A stretch of 64,000 bases of DNA from Gemmatimonadota bacterium (GCA_028287305.1 JAQBPX010000033.1:1-64000); one strand, 5' to 3'. Shown: positions 19,344-28,154, numbered from the stretch's first letter. Numbers and translations are program-made. The notes: a model not told the origin generated them from the sequence alone.

Positions 19344-20207
19344 CTAGAAATCGTAGCTGATGGTGGTCTTCATCCTCACGGGCGTTCCGGCGGGCGTGGT
19401 CCCCGGCCGGAAGCGGTAGCTCCGGAGCACCTCGCGCAGCTTTCGATTGTACCCCCCGTCGCGCGTCTCGCTGAACTTCATGTCGCGCACGCGCCCCGTC
19501 TCGTCCACGTCGAACTCGGCCACGAGGTGGAATCCCTTCACGCTGCTGGGGACCGGCAGCGGCGGGATGAACATCTCGGTGAGGGTGGGGGGATAGTTGG
19601 CCTGCGTTCCTCCCCCCGTGCCCGGGCCCGTGCCGGAGCCGCGCCCCGTCCCGATCCCCGAGCCCACGCCACCGCCCGAGCCGGGGCCATTCCCGGCCGT
19701 GCCGTCAGCGCCGCTCCCGCCACCCGACCCCGGAACGACGGAAACCTCCGGCGCCTTGACTGGGGCCGGAGGCTGGGGAGTGGGCGCTTGCTGCGGGGCG
19801 GCCTGCGGCGGAGGTGTGGGCGGCGGCGGAATCACCTGCTGCGGCACCACGGGCGCCGGGACGGGGAGCGGGACTGGAACGGGCGCGGGCGCCACCTGGA
19901 TGTAGTGGATGCGCTCGGGATTGTACCGTGGAGTGCCGCCACCGGTGCCGCGATTGCCCCCTCCACCGCCCCCGGCCGGACCGCTGCCCCCCGCTCCCTG
20001 CAGGATCTCGAGCACGGGACCACCGGCCACGAAGGGCACGGCAATCAGCAGGATGATGAGCAGGTGCAGCAGGAGCGAGACGATCGCGCCCGCGCGCCGG
20101 TTCTCGTCCCCCTGCGGGATGCCGAGGGGAACGCGATAGGCCGGACGGGCCGGCTTCACGGGTTGGGGGGAGTCTGGCGACTCGAACTGGCGCGCACTCA
20201 TTGCCAT
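19344..20207 (-). CDS. TonB-like energy transducer with Gly/Pro-rich linker
   Basis: This is a 287-residue protein that spans the periplasm. One membrane anchor (about 42-62) follows a cytoplasmic N terminus. The linker has a Gly-rich block, then a Pro-rich block (PPPPTPPPQAAPQQAPTPQP), then a second Gly/Ser/Thr block. The C-terminal TonB domain runs from about 205 (VKGFHLVAEFDVDETGRVRD) to the end, with YRFRPGTTPAGTPV as the usual F/Y-x-P motif. A terminator-like hairpin separates it from exbD. The start could be either ATG in MAM; both are in frame. The long Gly-rich linker is unusual beside the Lys/Pro-rich linker of the other TonB. Confidence 0.87.
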   Translation of the reverse strand: MAMSARQFESPDSPQPVKPARPAYRVPLGIPQGDENRRAGAIVSLLLHLLIILLIAVPFVAGGPVLEILQGAGGSGPAGGGGGGNRGTGGGTPRYNPERIHYIQVAPAPVPVPLPVPAPVVPQQVIPPPPTPPPQAAPQQAPTPQPPAPVKAPEVSVVPGSGGGSGADGTAGNGPGSGGGVGSGIGTGRGSGTGPGTGGGTQANYPPTLTEMFIPPLPVPSSVKGFHLVAEFDVDETGRVRDMKFSETRDGGYNRKLREVLRSYRFRPGTTPAGTPVRMKTTISYDF

Positions 20208-20216
20208 GAAAAGTTA

Positions 20217-20252
20217 TACGGCGGACGCACCCAAAAGGGTTCGTCCGCCGTA
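20217..20252 (-). terminator. Hairpin between exbD and the second tonB
   Basis: A 16-bp stem with one mismatch (20217-20232 and 20237-20252) closes a 4-base A loop. On the minus strand it is followed by TAACTTTTC and then the tonB-like start. It could end or attenuate the tonB-exbB-exbD-exbD transcript, so that the downstream tonB is expressed at a lower level. Confidence 0.65.
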
Positions 20253-20277
20253 CACATCAGGCATGCCCCGCGCCGCA

Positions 20278-20715
20278 TTACTTCGCGGGCGCGGCTCCCG
20301 GCGCAACAGGATCCTTCGGCGGGACTCCGATGATCAGGACGCCAGCGCCACGCGAAACGTCCATGGCCCAGATCACGTCCTCGAACTTCGTCTTCGGGTC
20401 GCCCTTCACGAAGATGATCTTCTCCGGGCGGCCGTCGTAGATCTCCTTGAGGCGAGCCTGCAGGCGATCGTGCGGGACCTTCTCGGTGTTGATCGAATAG
20501 CTCTGGTTCGGCCCGACCTCGAGCACGATCTGGTCGGACTTCGCATTCGCCGGCACGATGGACGGCGTCGGGTCTGGCAGCTGCACGTCGATGGACTTTC
20601 TCATGGACGGCAGCGCCGCCATGAAGATGATCAGCAGCACCAGCAGCACGTCGATCATCGGCGTGACGTTGATGTCGTTCTGGAGGCCCCCCTGGGGGCC
20701 GGCGGCCATGGCCAT
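20278..20715 (-). CDS. exbD: ExbD/TolR-type biopolymer transport protein (second)
   Basis: This is a 145-residue inner-membrane protein of the proton channel that drives TonB. NVTPMIDVLLVLLIIFMAAL (17-36) is the single membrane helix, with the channel Asp in MIDV. The periplasmic part (about 45-135) has the ExbD fold, with DRLQARLKEIYDGRPEKIIFV. It follows the first exbD with a TAATG overlap. Two ExbD paralogs per ExbB are common in Bacteroidota-like and related bacteria. Confidence 0.92.
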   Translation of the reverse strand: MAMAAGPQGGLQNDINVTPMIDVLLVLLIIFMAALPSMRKSIDVQLPDPTPSIVPANAKSDQIVLEVGPNQSYSINTEKVPHDRLQARLKEIYDGRPEKIIFVKGDPKTKFEDVIWAMDVSRGAGVLIIGVPPKDPVAPGAAPAK

Positions 20716-21203
20716 TACGGAGTTCCTCCCGTCTTGGCGCCCGGCGGAACGGGCGCCTTGGAGTCGCCCTTCACCGTGGACACCGTGCCCGACTTCTGCT
20801 CGCTGATCATCCCCACCACGCGCACGCCGTTGTGGCCGGCGAGGTCGATGGCGTCCAGCACCTTGCTGTACTCCAGCGACTTGTCGGCCTTGAGGTACAG
20901 GACCTTGTCGTCCGGGCGCCCGTCGTAGATCTGCTTGAGCATCTTCGGCAGGTCGGCGTTCTGGATCTGCTTCTTGTTCAGGTAGTACTGGCCATCACGG
21001 TCGATGCCCAGCACCTGGTCGGTCTGTTCGTCCTCAGGGTGATCCTTGAGGTTCACCCCTGTCGGCGGGGTCGCATTGAATCCCGCGAGCAGGGCCGGCG
21101 CCACCACCATGAAGATGATGAGCAGCACGAGCATGACGTCGATCATCGGCGTCACGTTCGGCTCGGCCTTGATCCCGCCGCCACTCGAGGCTGACATAGC
21201 CAT
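20715..21203 (-). CDS. exbD: ExbD/TolR-type biopolymer transport protein (first)
   Basis: This 162-residue protein has the same layout as its neighbour. NVTPMIDVMLVLLIIFMVVA is the membrane helix with the channel Asp, and the periplasmic domain contains YLNKKQIQNADLPKMLKQIY. It has a longer polar insert (NLKDHPEDEQTDQVLGIDRDG) after the helix than the second copy. The gene lies 27 bases after exbB. A partner in a heteromeric ExbD pair is likely. Confidence 0.92.
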   Translation of the reverse strand: MAMSASSGGGIKAEPNVTPMIDVMLVLLIIFMVVAPALLAGFNATPPTGVNLKDHPEDEQTDQVLGIDRDGQYYLNKKQIQNADLPKMLKQIYDGRPDDKVLYLKADKSLEYSKVLDAIDLAGHNGVRVVGMISEQKSGTVSTVKGDSKAPVPPGAKTGGTP

Positions 21204-21230
21204 TGGTCTACCTCCGGATGCCGATCGTGA

Positions 21231-21968
21231 TTACTTCGAGATCGGACCGGGGTTGCCGCTGGCCGCGTTGAACTCGCGGGTGAACCGGCTGCGACCGAAC
21301 TCGCCCGACACGCCCTTGATGAGGTAGTCGATCATCTCCTTGGAGACGTACGTCATCTCGGCGGTGAGGTTGTCGATCTTCGTGGCGAAATAGTTGTAGC
21401 CCCACACTGCGGGGATGGCCACGATGAGGCCGAAGGCCGTCGTGATGAGCGCCTCGGCGATGCCGCCGCCGATGGAGGCGAGACCGCCGGAACCCGACGC
21501 GGCCATGCCCGTGAACGCGTTCACGATGCCCATCGTAGTGCCGAGCAGCCCGACGAACGGCGCGGTCGAGCCGACCGTGGCCAGCACGGCCAGGCCGCGC
21601 TTCAGGTTCGTGAGCTCCATGAGCATGTTGCGCTCGACGGCCCGCTCGGCCGAGTTGATGTCGGCCACGGTGACGGACCCGTCGGCGATCAGGGGCTTCA
21701 CTTCACCCAGCGCGCCGCCGAGGACGATGGCGACATGGGACTTCTTGTAGCTCTCGGCGAGGCGGATCGCCTCGGTGAGGTTGTCCTCCTCGAGGAACTG
21801 GGAGAACTCGGGGGCGAACTTGATCGTTTCCTTCTGCGCCTTGCGGAGGTTCCACCACTTGGAGACCATCACGGTCAGCGAGTAGATCGACATTGCCGCC
21901 AGGGTGAACACGATGCCCTTGGCGAAATTGCCCATCTGCTTCCAAAGATCGAGCAGCGAGAGATCCAT
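21231..21968 (-). CDS. exbB: ExbB/TolQ/MotA-type proton channel protein
   Basis: This 245-residue inner-membrane protein has three helices (about 14-34, 130-155 and 172-195). The typical central stretch is LAVLATVGSTAPFVGLLGT, followed by TMGIVNAF. The third helix is EALITTAFGLIVAIPAVWGYN with its conserved Thr and Pro. It supplies the pore that ExbD and TonB use. The gene lies between tonB (23 bases upstream) and the first exbD. Confidence 0.94.
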   Translation of the reverse strand: MDLSLLDLWKQMGNFAKGIVFTLAAMSIYSLTVMVSKWWNLRKAQKETIKFAPEFSQFLEEDNLTEAIRLAESYKKSHVAIVLGGALGEVKPLIADGSVTVADINSAERAVERNMLMELTNLKRGLAVLATVGSTAPFVGLLGTTMGIVNAFTGMAASGSGGLASIGGGIAEALITTAFGLIVAIPAVWGYNYFATKIDNLTAEMTYVSKEMIDYLIKGVSGEFGRSRFTREFNAASGNPGPISK

Positions 21969-21991
21969 GGTAAATCAGTCTCCGGGTGGGA

Positions 21992-22711
21992 TTATTGTTT
22001 GGACAGCGAGAACTGGAACGTCTGCTGCACGAGCTGCTTCACCCGGCGACCGCCGATCTCGGCCGGGTAGAACTTCATGTTCACGAGCGCGGCCTTGACC
22101 GCATTCGAGAACAGGTCGTGGCTGGACTTGAGGACCTTGAAGGTGCTCATCTCCGCCCGGCCGGTGGTGTCCACGACGAAGGTCGCGAGCACCTCACCCT
22201 CCACGTTGGAGGAGCGGAGCATGTCGGGGTAGCGCGGGCCGGAATTGCCGGGCGCGGTCGCCACCTGCTTCTCCACCTGGAACTCGAAGTACGGCTGGTC
22301 CTGGTTGACGATCGGCGTGCCGCCGACCACACCCCTGGCGATACCACCGGCGACGCCCTTGCCGGAGAAGTCGGCCTCATCCGTGACGTGCTTGGAGAGG
22401 TCGATCTGCGGGATGACGTCGGGCACCTTGATCGGGGCGGTGAGCACCTGGAACCCCTTGGCGATCGGGGGCGGCGCGACCACGTCCGGCGGCGGCGGCT
22501 TCGGCTCATCCTTCGGCGGGGGCGGCTCTTCCTTCTTCTTCATCTCCACGAACTCGACCTTCTCCGCCTTCGGCTTCTCCATCTGCTCCTTTGCCTGGAG
22601 CGTGCCGTAGACCGCGGCCGTGATCAGCCCGGCGTGGAGGAGTGCGGAGAAAACGATGCCGCCCGTGGCCTTCTGCTTCCTGGCCTTGGATTCGATCAGG
22701 TTGTCGAACAT
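21992..22711 (-). CDS. tonB: TonB energy transducer
   Basis: This 239-residue periplasm-spanning protein begins MFDNLIESKARKQKATGG, then an anchor helix (about 18-37), then a Lys/Glu/Pro linker (KKKEEPPPPKDEPKPPPP). The C-terminal TonB domain (about 145-235) has SGPRYPDMLRSSNVEGEVLATFVVD and KFYPAEIGGRRVKQLVQQTFQF, the conserved ends of the fold (each quoted in part). It leads the tonB-exbB-exbD-exbD operon. A short perfect palindrome lies 55 bases upstream. Confidence 0.92.
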   Translation of the reverse strand: MFDNLIESKARKQKATGGIVFSALLHAGLITAAVYGTLQAKEQMEKPKAEKVEFVEMKKKEEPPPPKDEPKPPPPDVVAPPPIAKGFQVLTAPIKVPDVIPQIDLSKHVTDEADFSGKGVAGGIARGVVGGTPIVNQDQPYFEFQVEKQVATAPGNSGPRYPDMLRSSNVEGEVLATFVVDTTGRAEMSTFKVLKSSHDLFSNAVKAALVNMKFYPAEIGGRRVKQLVQQTFQFSLSKQ

Positions 22712-22765
22712 GTCTCCAGTGACCTGACGCTGCGGGAAACGAACTCGAAGGGGGGTTCCTCCCCT

Positions 22766-22783
22766 CGATAGTTGAACCTATCG
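22766..22783. promoter_or_regulatory. Short perfect palindrome upstream of tonB
   Basis: The arms CGATAG and CTATCG (6 bp each) flank a 6-base centre, 55 bases before the tonB start. It could be an operator or a hairpin in the leader. No iron-box (Fur-like) pattern is evident. Confidence 0.3.
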
Positions 22784-22813
22784 CGCCCCTTCAAGGGCTC
22801 AATGTTTCCAAGA

Positions 22814-24325
22814 TTAAGAAATGCTTAAAGGTTCCGCCTGATCGGGCTCGACCAATGGGAGCAGCACGGTGAAGATGCTGCCGCGCCCGAGTCGCGACTG
22901 GACCGACAGGGTGCCGCCGTGCGCGGTGACGATCCACTGCGAGATGGAAAGGCCGAGCCCGAATCCGCCGCGCTCTCCCCCGCCCTCCGGCGCGCGCCGC
23001 GACCGCGCACGATCGGCGCGCCAGAAGCGATCGAAGATGTGCGGCAGGTCCGCCGCCGAGATGCCGACACCGGTGTCGCGCACGGCCACGGCGATCTCGC
23101 CGTTGTTGCGATGGCTGAGCGTGATCTCCACCTTGCCGCCGCGTGACGTGTACTTGAGCGCGTTGGTGACGATGTTCAGGTAGAGCTGGCGCAGGCGCGT
23201 GCGGTCGCCGAGCACCATGCCGTCCTCCACGAGCGGGAGCGTGACGGAGACGCCCGCTTCCTCGCCGAGGATCACGGCGGTCTCGAAGACGTCGCGAATC
23301 AGCGGCTCCAGCTGCACGGGCTCGCGATGGAGGTCGAAGCGACCCTCGTCGGCGCGCGCGAGCGTGAGCAGGCTGTCCACCAGGTTCGACATGCGCGCCA
23401 CTTCCTGCAGCGCCTCCTCGAGCGCCACCAGGCGGTCGCCCTGCGCGGTGCCCGGGTGCATGGCGCGCTCCACGTCCGCGCGCAGCACGGTGAGCGGCGT
23501 CTTCAATTCGTGGCTCGCGTCGGCGGTGAAGCGGCGCAGCGCGGCGAAGGAGCCCTCCAGCCGCGCGATCATCTCGTTGAGCGTGGCGCTCACGCGTCCC
23601 AGCTCATCGTCGCTCGCGTCCACGGGCAGGCGGCGATGCAGGGACCGCCCGTCGCTGATCGCCTCCACTTCGTTGATGAGCTGGTCCACCGGGCTGAACG
23701 CCTGCGACGCGAGCAGGTACGCCACGCCGATCGAGGCGAGGAGGACGATGGGCGCGAGCACGAGCAGCGTGCCGAGGATCATCTGCGCCGCCAGGTCGGC
23801 GGTGCTCGCCGGGAGCGCCGCCACCACGCGCGAGATGTTGGGCCCCAGCCCCGGGTCGCGGCGCGCCACCAGCAACAGGCGGTCGCGCGCGAGCGTATCG
23901 TAGCGAATGGGCACGATCGCGCCCTCCTGCCCCACGCGCAGCTCGAACGCCACGCGCTGCAGCTCCTCCTGGTCCTCGGGGGGCAGCAGGCGCACGAGTG
24001 ACGAGGAGTAGAGCAGCTTGTCCTGGCTGTCGAGCACCAGGAAGTAGGCGGGGACGCGATCCAGCACGCGCCCCAGCACCTCGTTCGCGCGGATCTGCGC
24101 CACGCCGCTGGTGTCGGTCGGCACGATGCGCGTGAGCTGCTCGCCCCCGCCCTGCGCGTCGCGCATCACGCCGAGCACGCGATCGGCGGTCGAGATGACG
24201 TGTACGCCGAGCTCCTGGTACGCCGAGATGCGACGCGAGAAGTAGAGCGCCGCCGAGAACGCGACCAGCGCCCCCGCCACGATCCCCGCGATCGCGGTCG
24301 CGATGCGGAAGCGCGTGCCGGCCAC
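22814..24325 (-). CDS. Sensor histidine kinase (HAMP, HisKA, HATPase)
   Basis: This is a 503-residue two-component sensor. It has membrane helices at about 10-30 and 182-206 enclosing a periplasmic sensor domain, and a HAMP linker from about 208-262. The phosphoacceptor is H272 in DASHELKTPL. The ATPase domain carries the N-box (LYLNIVTNALKYT), the G1 box DTGVGI and a late G box GFGLGLSI. The linker between them is Arg/Gly-rich (RARSRRAPEGGGERGG). The start is GTG, 9 bases after the response-regulator stop. It pairs with that OmpR-type regulator. Confidence 0.94.
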   Translation of the reverse strand: MAGTRFRIATAIAGIVAGALVAFSAALYFSRRISAYQELGVHVISTADRVLGVMRDAQGGGEQLTRIVPTDTSGVAQIRANEVLGRVLDRVPAYFLVLDSQDKLLYSSSLVRLLPPEDQEELQRVAFELRVGQEGAIVPIRYDTLARDRLLLVARRDPGLGPNISRVVAALPASTADLAAQMILGTLLVLAPIVLLASIGVAYLLASQAFSPVDQLINEVEAISDGRSLHRRLPVDASDDELGRVSATLNEMIARLEGSFAALRRFTADASHELKTPLTVLRADVERAMHPGTAQGDRLVALEEALQEVARMSNLVDSLLTLARADEGRFDLHREPVQLEPLIRDVFETAVILGEEAGVSVTLPLVEDGMVLGDRTRLRQLYLNIVTNALKYTSRGGKVEITLSHRNNGEIAVAVRDTGVGISAADLPHIFDRFWRADRARSRRAPEGGGERGGFGLGLSISQWIVTAHGGTLSVQSRLGRGSIFTVLLPLVEPDQAEPLSIS

Positions 24326-24334
24326 GCTAGCGGC

Positions 24335-25003
24335 TCACTCGCGCACCATGTAGCCCACGCCGCGCACGGTGTGGATGAGCTTCCGCTCGTGCTTCGCGTC
24401 GATCTTCTTGCGGAGGTGGTTGATCACCACGTCCACGATGTTGGTGCCCGGGTCGAAGTGATAGCCCCACGCATACTCGGTGATCAGCGTGCGGCTCATC
24501 ACGCGGCCCGCATGGCGCATGAGGTACTCGAGCACGGTGAACTCCTTGGGCGTGAGCTCGATCAGCTCGGCCGCGCGGCGCACCTCGCGCGTGCCCTGGT
24601 CGAGCTCGAGGTCGGCCACGTGCAGCACGGGGCTCGACAGCGCGCTCGGTCGCCGCGCGAGTGCCTCCACGCGCGCGAGCAGTTCCTCGAAGGCGAACGG
24701 CTTGGTGACGTAGTCGTCCGCGCCGGCGCGCAGCGTGCCGACCTTCGCATCCACGGCGTCCTGCGCGGTGAGCACCAGCACGGGGCGCTGGAAGCCGCGC
24801 GCGCGCAGCGTGCGCAGCACCTCGAGCCCGTTCTTGCCGGGGAGGCGCATGTCGAGGATGATCAGGTCGTACGACTCGGTGAGCGCGAGGCGCTCGCCCT
24901 CCTCGCCATCGACGACCAGGTCCACGGCCCAGCGCTGCTCCTCGAGCCCGCGCTTCACGTACTGCCCCACCGTGGGGTCGTCCTCGATCACCAGGATGCG
25001 CAT
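24335..25003 (-). CDS. OmpR/PhoB-family response regulator
   Basis: This is a 222-residue DNA-binding regulator. The receiver domain (1-115) has the acid pair EDD at 7-9, phosphoacceptor D51 in LIILDMRLPG, T in LTAQD, and K in YVTKPF. The winged-helix domain (about 125-222) shows LTPKEFTVLEYLMRHAGRVM and VVINHLRKKID. It precedes its sensor kinase and lies 4 bases after the NtrC-type gene, so two two-component systems are transcribed together. Target genes are unknown. Confidence 0.95.
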   Translation of the reverse strand: MRILVIEDDPTVGQYVKRGLEEQRWAVDLVVDGEEGERLALTESYDLIILDMRLPGKNGLEVLRTLRARGFQRPVLVLTAQDAVDAKVGTLRAGADDYVTKPFAFEELLARVEALARRPSALSSPVLHVADLELDQGTREVRRAAELIELTPKEFTVLEYLMRHAGRVMSRTLITEYAWGYHFDPGTNIVDVVINHLRKKIDAKHERKLIHTVRGVGYMVRE

Positions 25004-25007
25004 GACG

Positions 25008-26378
25008 TCAGGCCCTGCGGGGACGCGCGAGTCCGTACTCGCGAATCTTGCGGTAGAGAGTCTTGGGAGAAATGGCGAGCGTCTCGCTCGCCTTGCCCTG
25101 GTGCCAGTGCACCTGGTTCAGCACGCTCTCGATGTGGCGGCGCTCGAGCTCCGCCAGCGTGAGTCGCGTGCCGGCGAGCCCGAGGGGCGACACCGAGCCC
25201 GAGCCGAGCGGCAGGTCCGCCGCGCCGATCTCGCGCCCGCGCACGAGCAGCAGCGTGCGCTCGATCACGTTGCGCAGCTCGCGCACGTTCCCCGGCCATC
25301 CGTAATGCGAGAGCGCGTCCACCGCATCCTCGGCGAGCACCGGCGTGTTGGGGCCGCCCAGCTGGCGGAGGTAGTGCGCGGCGAGGAGCGCGACGTCGCC
25401 CGTGCGCTCGCGCAGCGGGGGCAGCGTGACGGTGACGGTGTTGATGCGGAACAGCAGGTCATCGCGAAAGGCGCGCGCGCGGACCATGGTGTCCAGGTCG
25501 CGGTTGGTGGTGCACACCAGGCGCGCATCCATCGCCACCTTCTGCGCGCCGCCCACGCGGAGGAAGCTTCCCTGCTCGAGCACGCGCAGCATCTTGCCCT
25601 GCGCGGCGGACGAGAGCTGCCCCACCTCGTCGAGCAGCAGCGTGCCGTGCGCGGCGAGCTCGATCATGCCCAGCCGTCGCGCATGCGCGCCGGGGAACGC
25701 GCCGCGCTCGTGGCCCAGCAGCTCCCGCTCGGCGCTCTCGGCCTCGAGCATCGAGCAGCTCACGTCCACGAACGAGCCGCGACGCCCCGAGCGAACGTGC
25801 ACCATGCGCGCGGCGAGCTCCTTGCCCGTGCCGGACTCGCCCTGGATGAGCACCGGCATGTCACCGGCCGCCGCGCGCTCGAGCACCGCCAGCGTCTCGA
25901 GGAGGGGTGGATGCTGCGTGATGATGTCGGGGGGCGGCGCGATGCGGTCGAGCCGCGACTGGAGCAGGCGGTTCTCGTGGCCGAGGCGGCGCTTCTCCCA
26001 GGCGCGATGGACGAGCACGTCGATCTCCGCCATGCGGTACGGCTTGGTGAGGTAGTCGTAGGCGCCGAGCTTCATCGCGCTGATCGCGTTGTCGATCGTC
26101 GCGTTGCCGGTGATGATGATGACCTCGGGCGGGTCGGGCTCCTCGCGCACGCGCCGGAGCACCTCCAGGCCATCCATCTCGGGCATCATGATGTCGAGGA
26201 GGGCGACGTCGAAGGAGTCGTCGCGCATCGCCTCCACCGCGGCGCGCCCGTTGGCCACCGTGGAGACGTGACAGCCGCGCCCCTGCAGGAAGCTCGCGAG
26301 CAGCTGCGCGAGCGGGAGTTCGTCCTCGGCGATCAGCACGCGTATGCGTGGCGGAGCGGGTGCGGCGCCTTGCGTCAT
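25008..26378 (-). CDS. NtrC-type response regulator with altered GAFTGA loop
   Basis: This is a 456-residue enhancer-binding-type regulator with a receiver (1-125, phosphoacceptor D62), AAA+ domain and Fis-type helix-turn-helix at the end (GKASETLAISPKTLYRKI). The Walker A is GESGTGKE (180-187), the Walker B GTLLLDEVG, and the sensor II arginine lies in GWPGNVREL. The loop that contacts sigma-54 reads GAFPGA at 226-231 instead of GAFTGA, so sigma-54 activation is doubtful. It overlaps the PAS kinase gene by ATGA and so pairs with it. Confidence 0.93.
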   Translation of the reverse strand: MTQGAAPAPPRIRVLIAEDELPLAQLLASFLQGRGCHVSTVANGRAAVEAMRDDSFDVALLDIMMPEMDGLEVLRRVREEPDPPEVIIITGNATIDNAISAMKLGAYDYLTKPYRMAEIDVLVHRAWEKRRLGHENRLLQSRLDRIAPPPDIITQHPPLLETLAVLERAAAGDMPVLIQGESGTGKELAARMVHVRSGRRGSFVDVSCSMLEAESAERELLGHERGAFPGAHARRLGMIELAAHGTLLLDEVGQLSSAAQGKMLRVLEQGSFLRVGGAQKVAMDARLVCTTNRDLDTMVRARAFRDDLLFRINTVTVTLPPLRERTGDVALLAAHYLRQLGGPNTPVLAEDAVDALSHYGWPGNVRELRNVIERTLLLVRGREIGAADLPLGSGSVSPLGLAGTRLTLAELERRHIESVLNQVHWHQGKASETLAISPKTLYRKIREYGLARPRRA

Positions 26379-27652
26379 GCGGTGTCTCCATCACGGCCGC
26401 CCTGCCACGGGGGCAGCAGCAGGCGAAAGATGCTGCCGGTCCCGGGGACGCTCTCCACCTCGAGGCGACCTCCGTGCTCGGCGGCGATGGTGTAGGCGAT
26501 CGAGAGGCCGAGGCCCGTGCCGCGGCCGGGAGGCTTGGTGGTGTAGAAGGGCTCGAAGATCTTGCGCAGCTCACCGGGCGCCATGCCGATGCCGCCGTCC
26601 TCGACCTCGATCACCACGTCGCCGCCCGAAGCGCGGCGCGTGCGAACCGCGATGCTGCCGCGCTCCTCCACGGCATCGAGCGCATTGAGCATGAGCGCGA
26701 GCAGGAGCTGCAGCAGCTGTTCCTCACTGCCCCAGACGAACACGTTGATGGAGCGATCGAGCGACAGCTCCACGTCGAGCCGCTTGAAGCGCGGATGATG
26801 GCGCAGCAGGAAGAGCGCGCGCTCCGCCGTCTCGTTCACCTGCACCGCGCTCCGCTCCACCGGCTTGGGGCGACTGAAGTCGAGCACGCCCTCGGCGATG
26901 CGGCGGCAGCGCTGCACCTCGTCGTCCACCATCTGGAGCGTGGCGCGCACCTGCACGAGCAGCGGGTCGGGAGTGGGGCTCTCGTCGAGCTTGAGGGCCA
27001 TGATCTCGGCGGCGGCGGCGATGGTGGCGAGCGGGTTGTTGATCTCGTGCATCACGCCCGCGGCAAGGGTGCCGAGCGCCGCGAGCTTCTCGGCCTGCGT
27101 GAAGCGCTCCTCGGCGTTCTTCCACTCGGTGATGTCCTCGCCGACCGTGATCACGTGCGTCACGTCGCCGCCCGCGGCGCGCATCGGGATCTTGGTGAGG
27201 CGATAGCGGCGCAGCTCACCCGTCGCGCGCGACTCCATCTGGAACTGCTGCAGCTGGCCCGTGGCGAAGACCTCGTCGAACTCGCGGCGCAGCACGTCGG
27301 CCGGCTGGCGATGCAGCACGTCGAAGATCGTCTGGCCGATGGCCTCCTCGCGCCGCACGCCCTGCAGCCCAACCTCGCGCGTGCTGTTCCAGGCCTGGAC
27401 GCGATAGTCGCGATCGATGACGTAGAGGCCGAGGGGGAGCGAGTCGACGATGCGCTGGGTGAAGCGGCGCTGCTCCTCGATCTCGCGGGTGCGGGCCTCG
27501 ACCTCTCCCTCGAGGCGCGCGACGAGGTCCAGCACCCGGGGCATGACGCTGGCGAGCTCGCCCGCGTCGATGGCGCGGGAGATCTCGTCGGTGGCGCCGG
27601 ATGTGGAGGTGTGCGGCTGGGTCAGCTGGTGGGCCGGAGGGAGGAAGCCCAA
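26375..27652 (-). CDS. PAS-domain sensor histidine kinase (NtrB-like)
   Basis: This is a 425-residue soluble sensor kinase. A coiled coil (about 40-65) leads into a PAS domain (66-180: IVDSLPLGLYVIDRDYRVQA, VGEDITEWK). The phosphoacceptor is H202 in AAGVMHEINNPLA. The ATPase domain has NALDAVEE, EDGGIGM and GTGLGLSI. There is no membrane segment, so it reads a cytoplasmic cue. The start is uncertain: a TTG with GGAG upstream is used here, and no ATG exists before residue 37. It is partnered with the NtrC-like regulator downstream. Confidence 0.9.
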   Translation of the reverse strand: MGFLPPAHQLTQPHTSTSGATDEISRAIDAGELASVMPRVLDLVARLEGEVEARTREIEEQRRFTQRIVDSLPLGLYVIDRDYRVQAWNSTREVGLQGVRREEAIGQTIFDVLHRQPADVLRREFDEVFATGQLQQFQMESRATGELRRYRLTKIPMRAAGGDVTHVITVGEDITEWKNAEERFTQAEKLAALGTLAAGVMHEINNPLATIAAAAEIMALKLDESPTPDPLLVQVRATLQMVDDEVQRCRRIAEGVLDFSRPKPVERSAVQVNETAERALFLLRHHPRFKRLDVELSLDRSINVFVWGSEEQLLQLLLALMLNALDAVEERGSIAVRTRRASGGDVVIEVEDGGIGMAPGELRKIFEPFYTTKPPGRGTGLGLSIAYTIAAEHGGRLEVESVPGTGSIFRLLLPPWQGGRDGDTA

Positions 27653-27695
27653 GATAGGGCTCTCCGACCGATCTGGACAAGATGACCGAACGAAC

Positions 27696-28154
27696 TCAGG
27701 ACAGCTTGGCGATCTCGGCGAAGATCTCGGAGTCCTGCCGGCGCTGGCCCGGGTGGGTCTCGACGTGAGTCCAGCGGATGATGCCTTCGCGGTCGATGAG
27801 GAAGTAGGCGCGGTTGGAGAAGAAGCGCTCCTCGATCAGCACGTCGTAAAGGCGCGAGACCTCGCGCTTGAAGTCGCTGAGCATCTCGGCGTGCATGCCG
27901 TGCTTGGACTTGAACTCCCTGAGCGTGTCCACGGAGTCCACGCTGATCGGGTGCACCACGATGTCCTGGCCCGTGAACCTGTCCCAGTCGTCGCGCATCT
28001 CGCAGAGCTCGGCCGTGCAGGTGCTCGTGAAGGCGAGCGGGAAGAACGCGAGCAGCACGGGGCGGCCGCGGTACTGCGAGAGGGTGACCTTCTCGCCGGA
28101 GGTGGACGCGAGCGTGAAGTCGGGGGCGGGCTGGCCGGGCTGCGGAGGCGTCAT
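27696..28154 (-). CDS. Peroxiredoxin (AhpC/TSA, BCP/AhpE-like)
   Basis: This 152-residue cytoplasmic thiol peroxidase reduces hydrogen peroxide or organic peroxides. The active site PLAFTSTC matches PxxxTxxC with the peroxidatic Cys; a second Cys follows in CTAELC and may resolve the sulfenic acid, as in BCP-type enzymes. The Arg of the active site is in FFSNRAYFLID. It has no signal peptide. The gene lies 63 bases after tRNA-Ala, in the same direction, and may share its promoter. Confidence 0.93.
   Translation of the reverse strand: MTPPQPGQPAPDFTLASTSGEKVTLSQYRGRPVLLAFFPLAFTSTCTAELCEMRDDWDRFTGQDIVVHPISVDSVDTLREFKSKHGMHAEMLSDFKREVSRLYDVLIEERFFSNRAYFLIDREGIIRWTHVETHPGQRRQDSEIFAEIAKLS

Noticed and set aside
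25008-26378. GAFPGA as the result of a frameshift
   Set aside because: The frame is continuous on both sides with standard AAA+ motifs, so it is a single-codon substitution.
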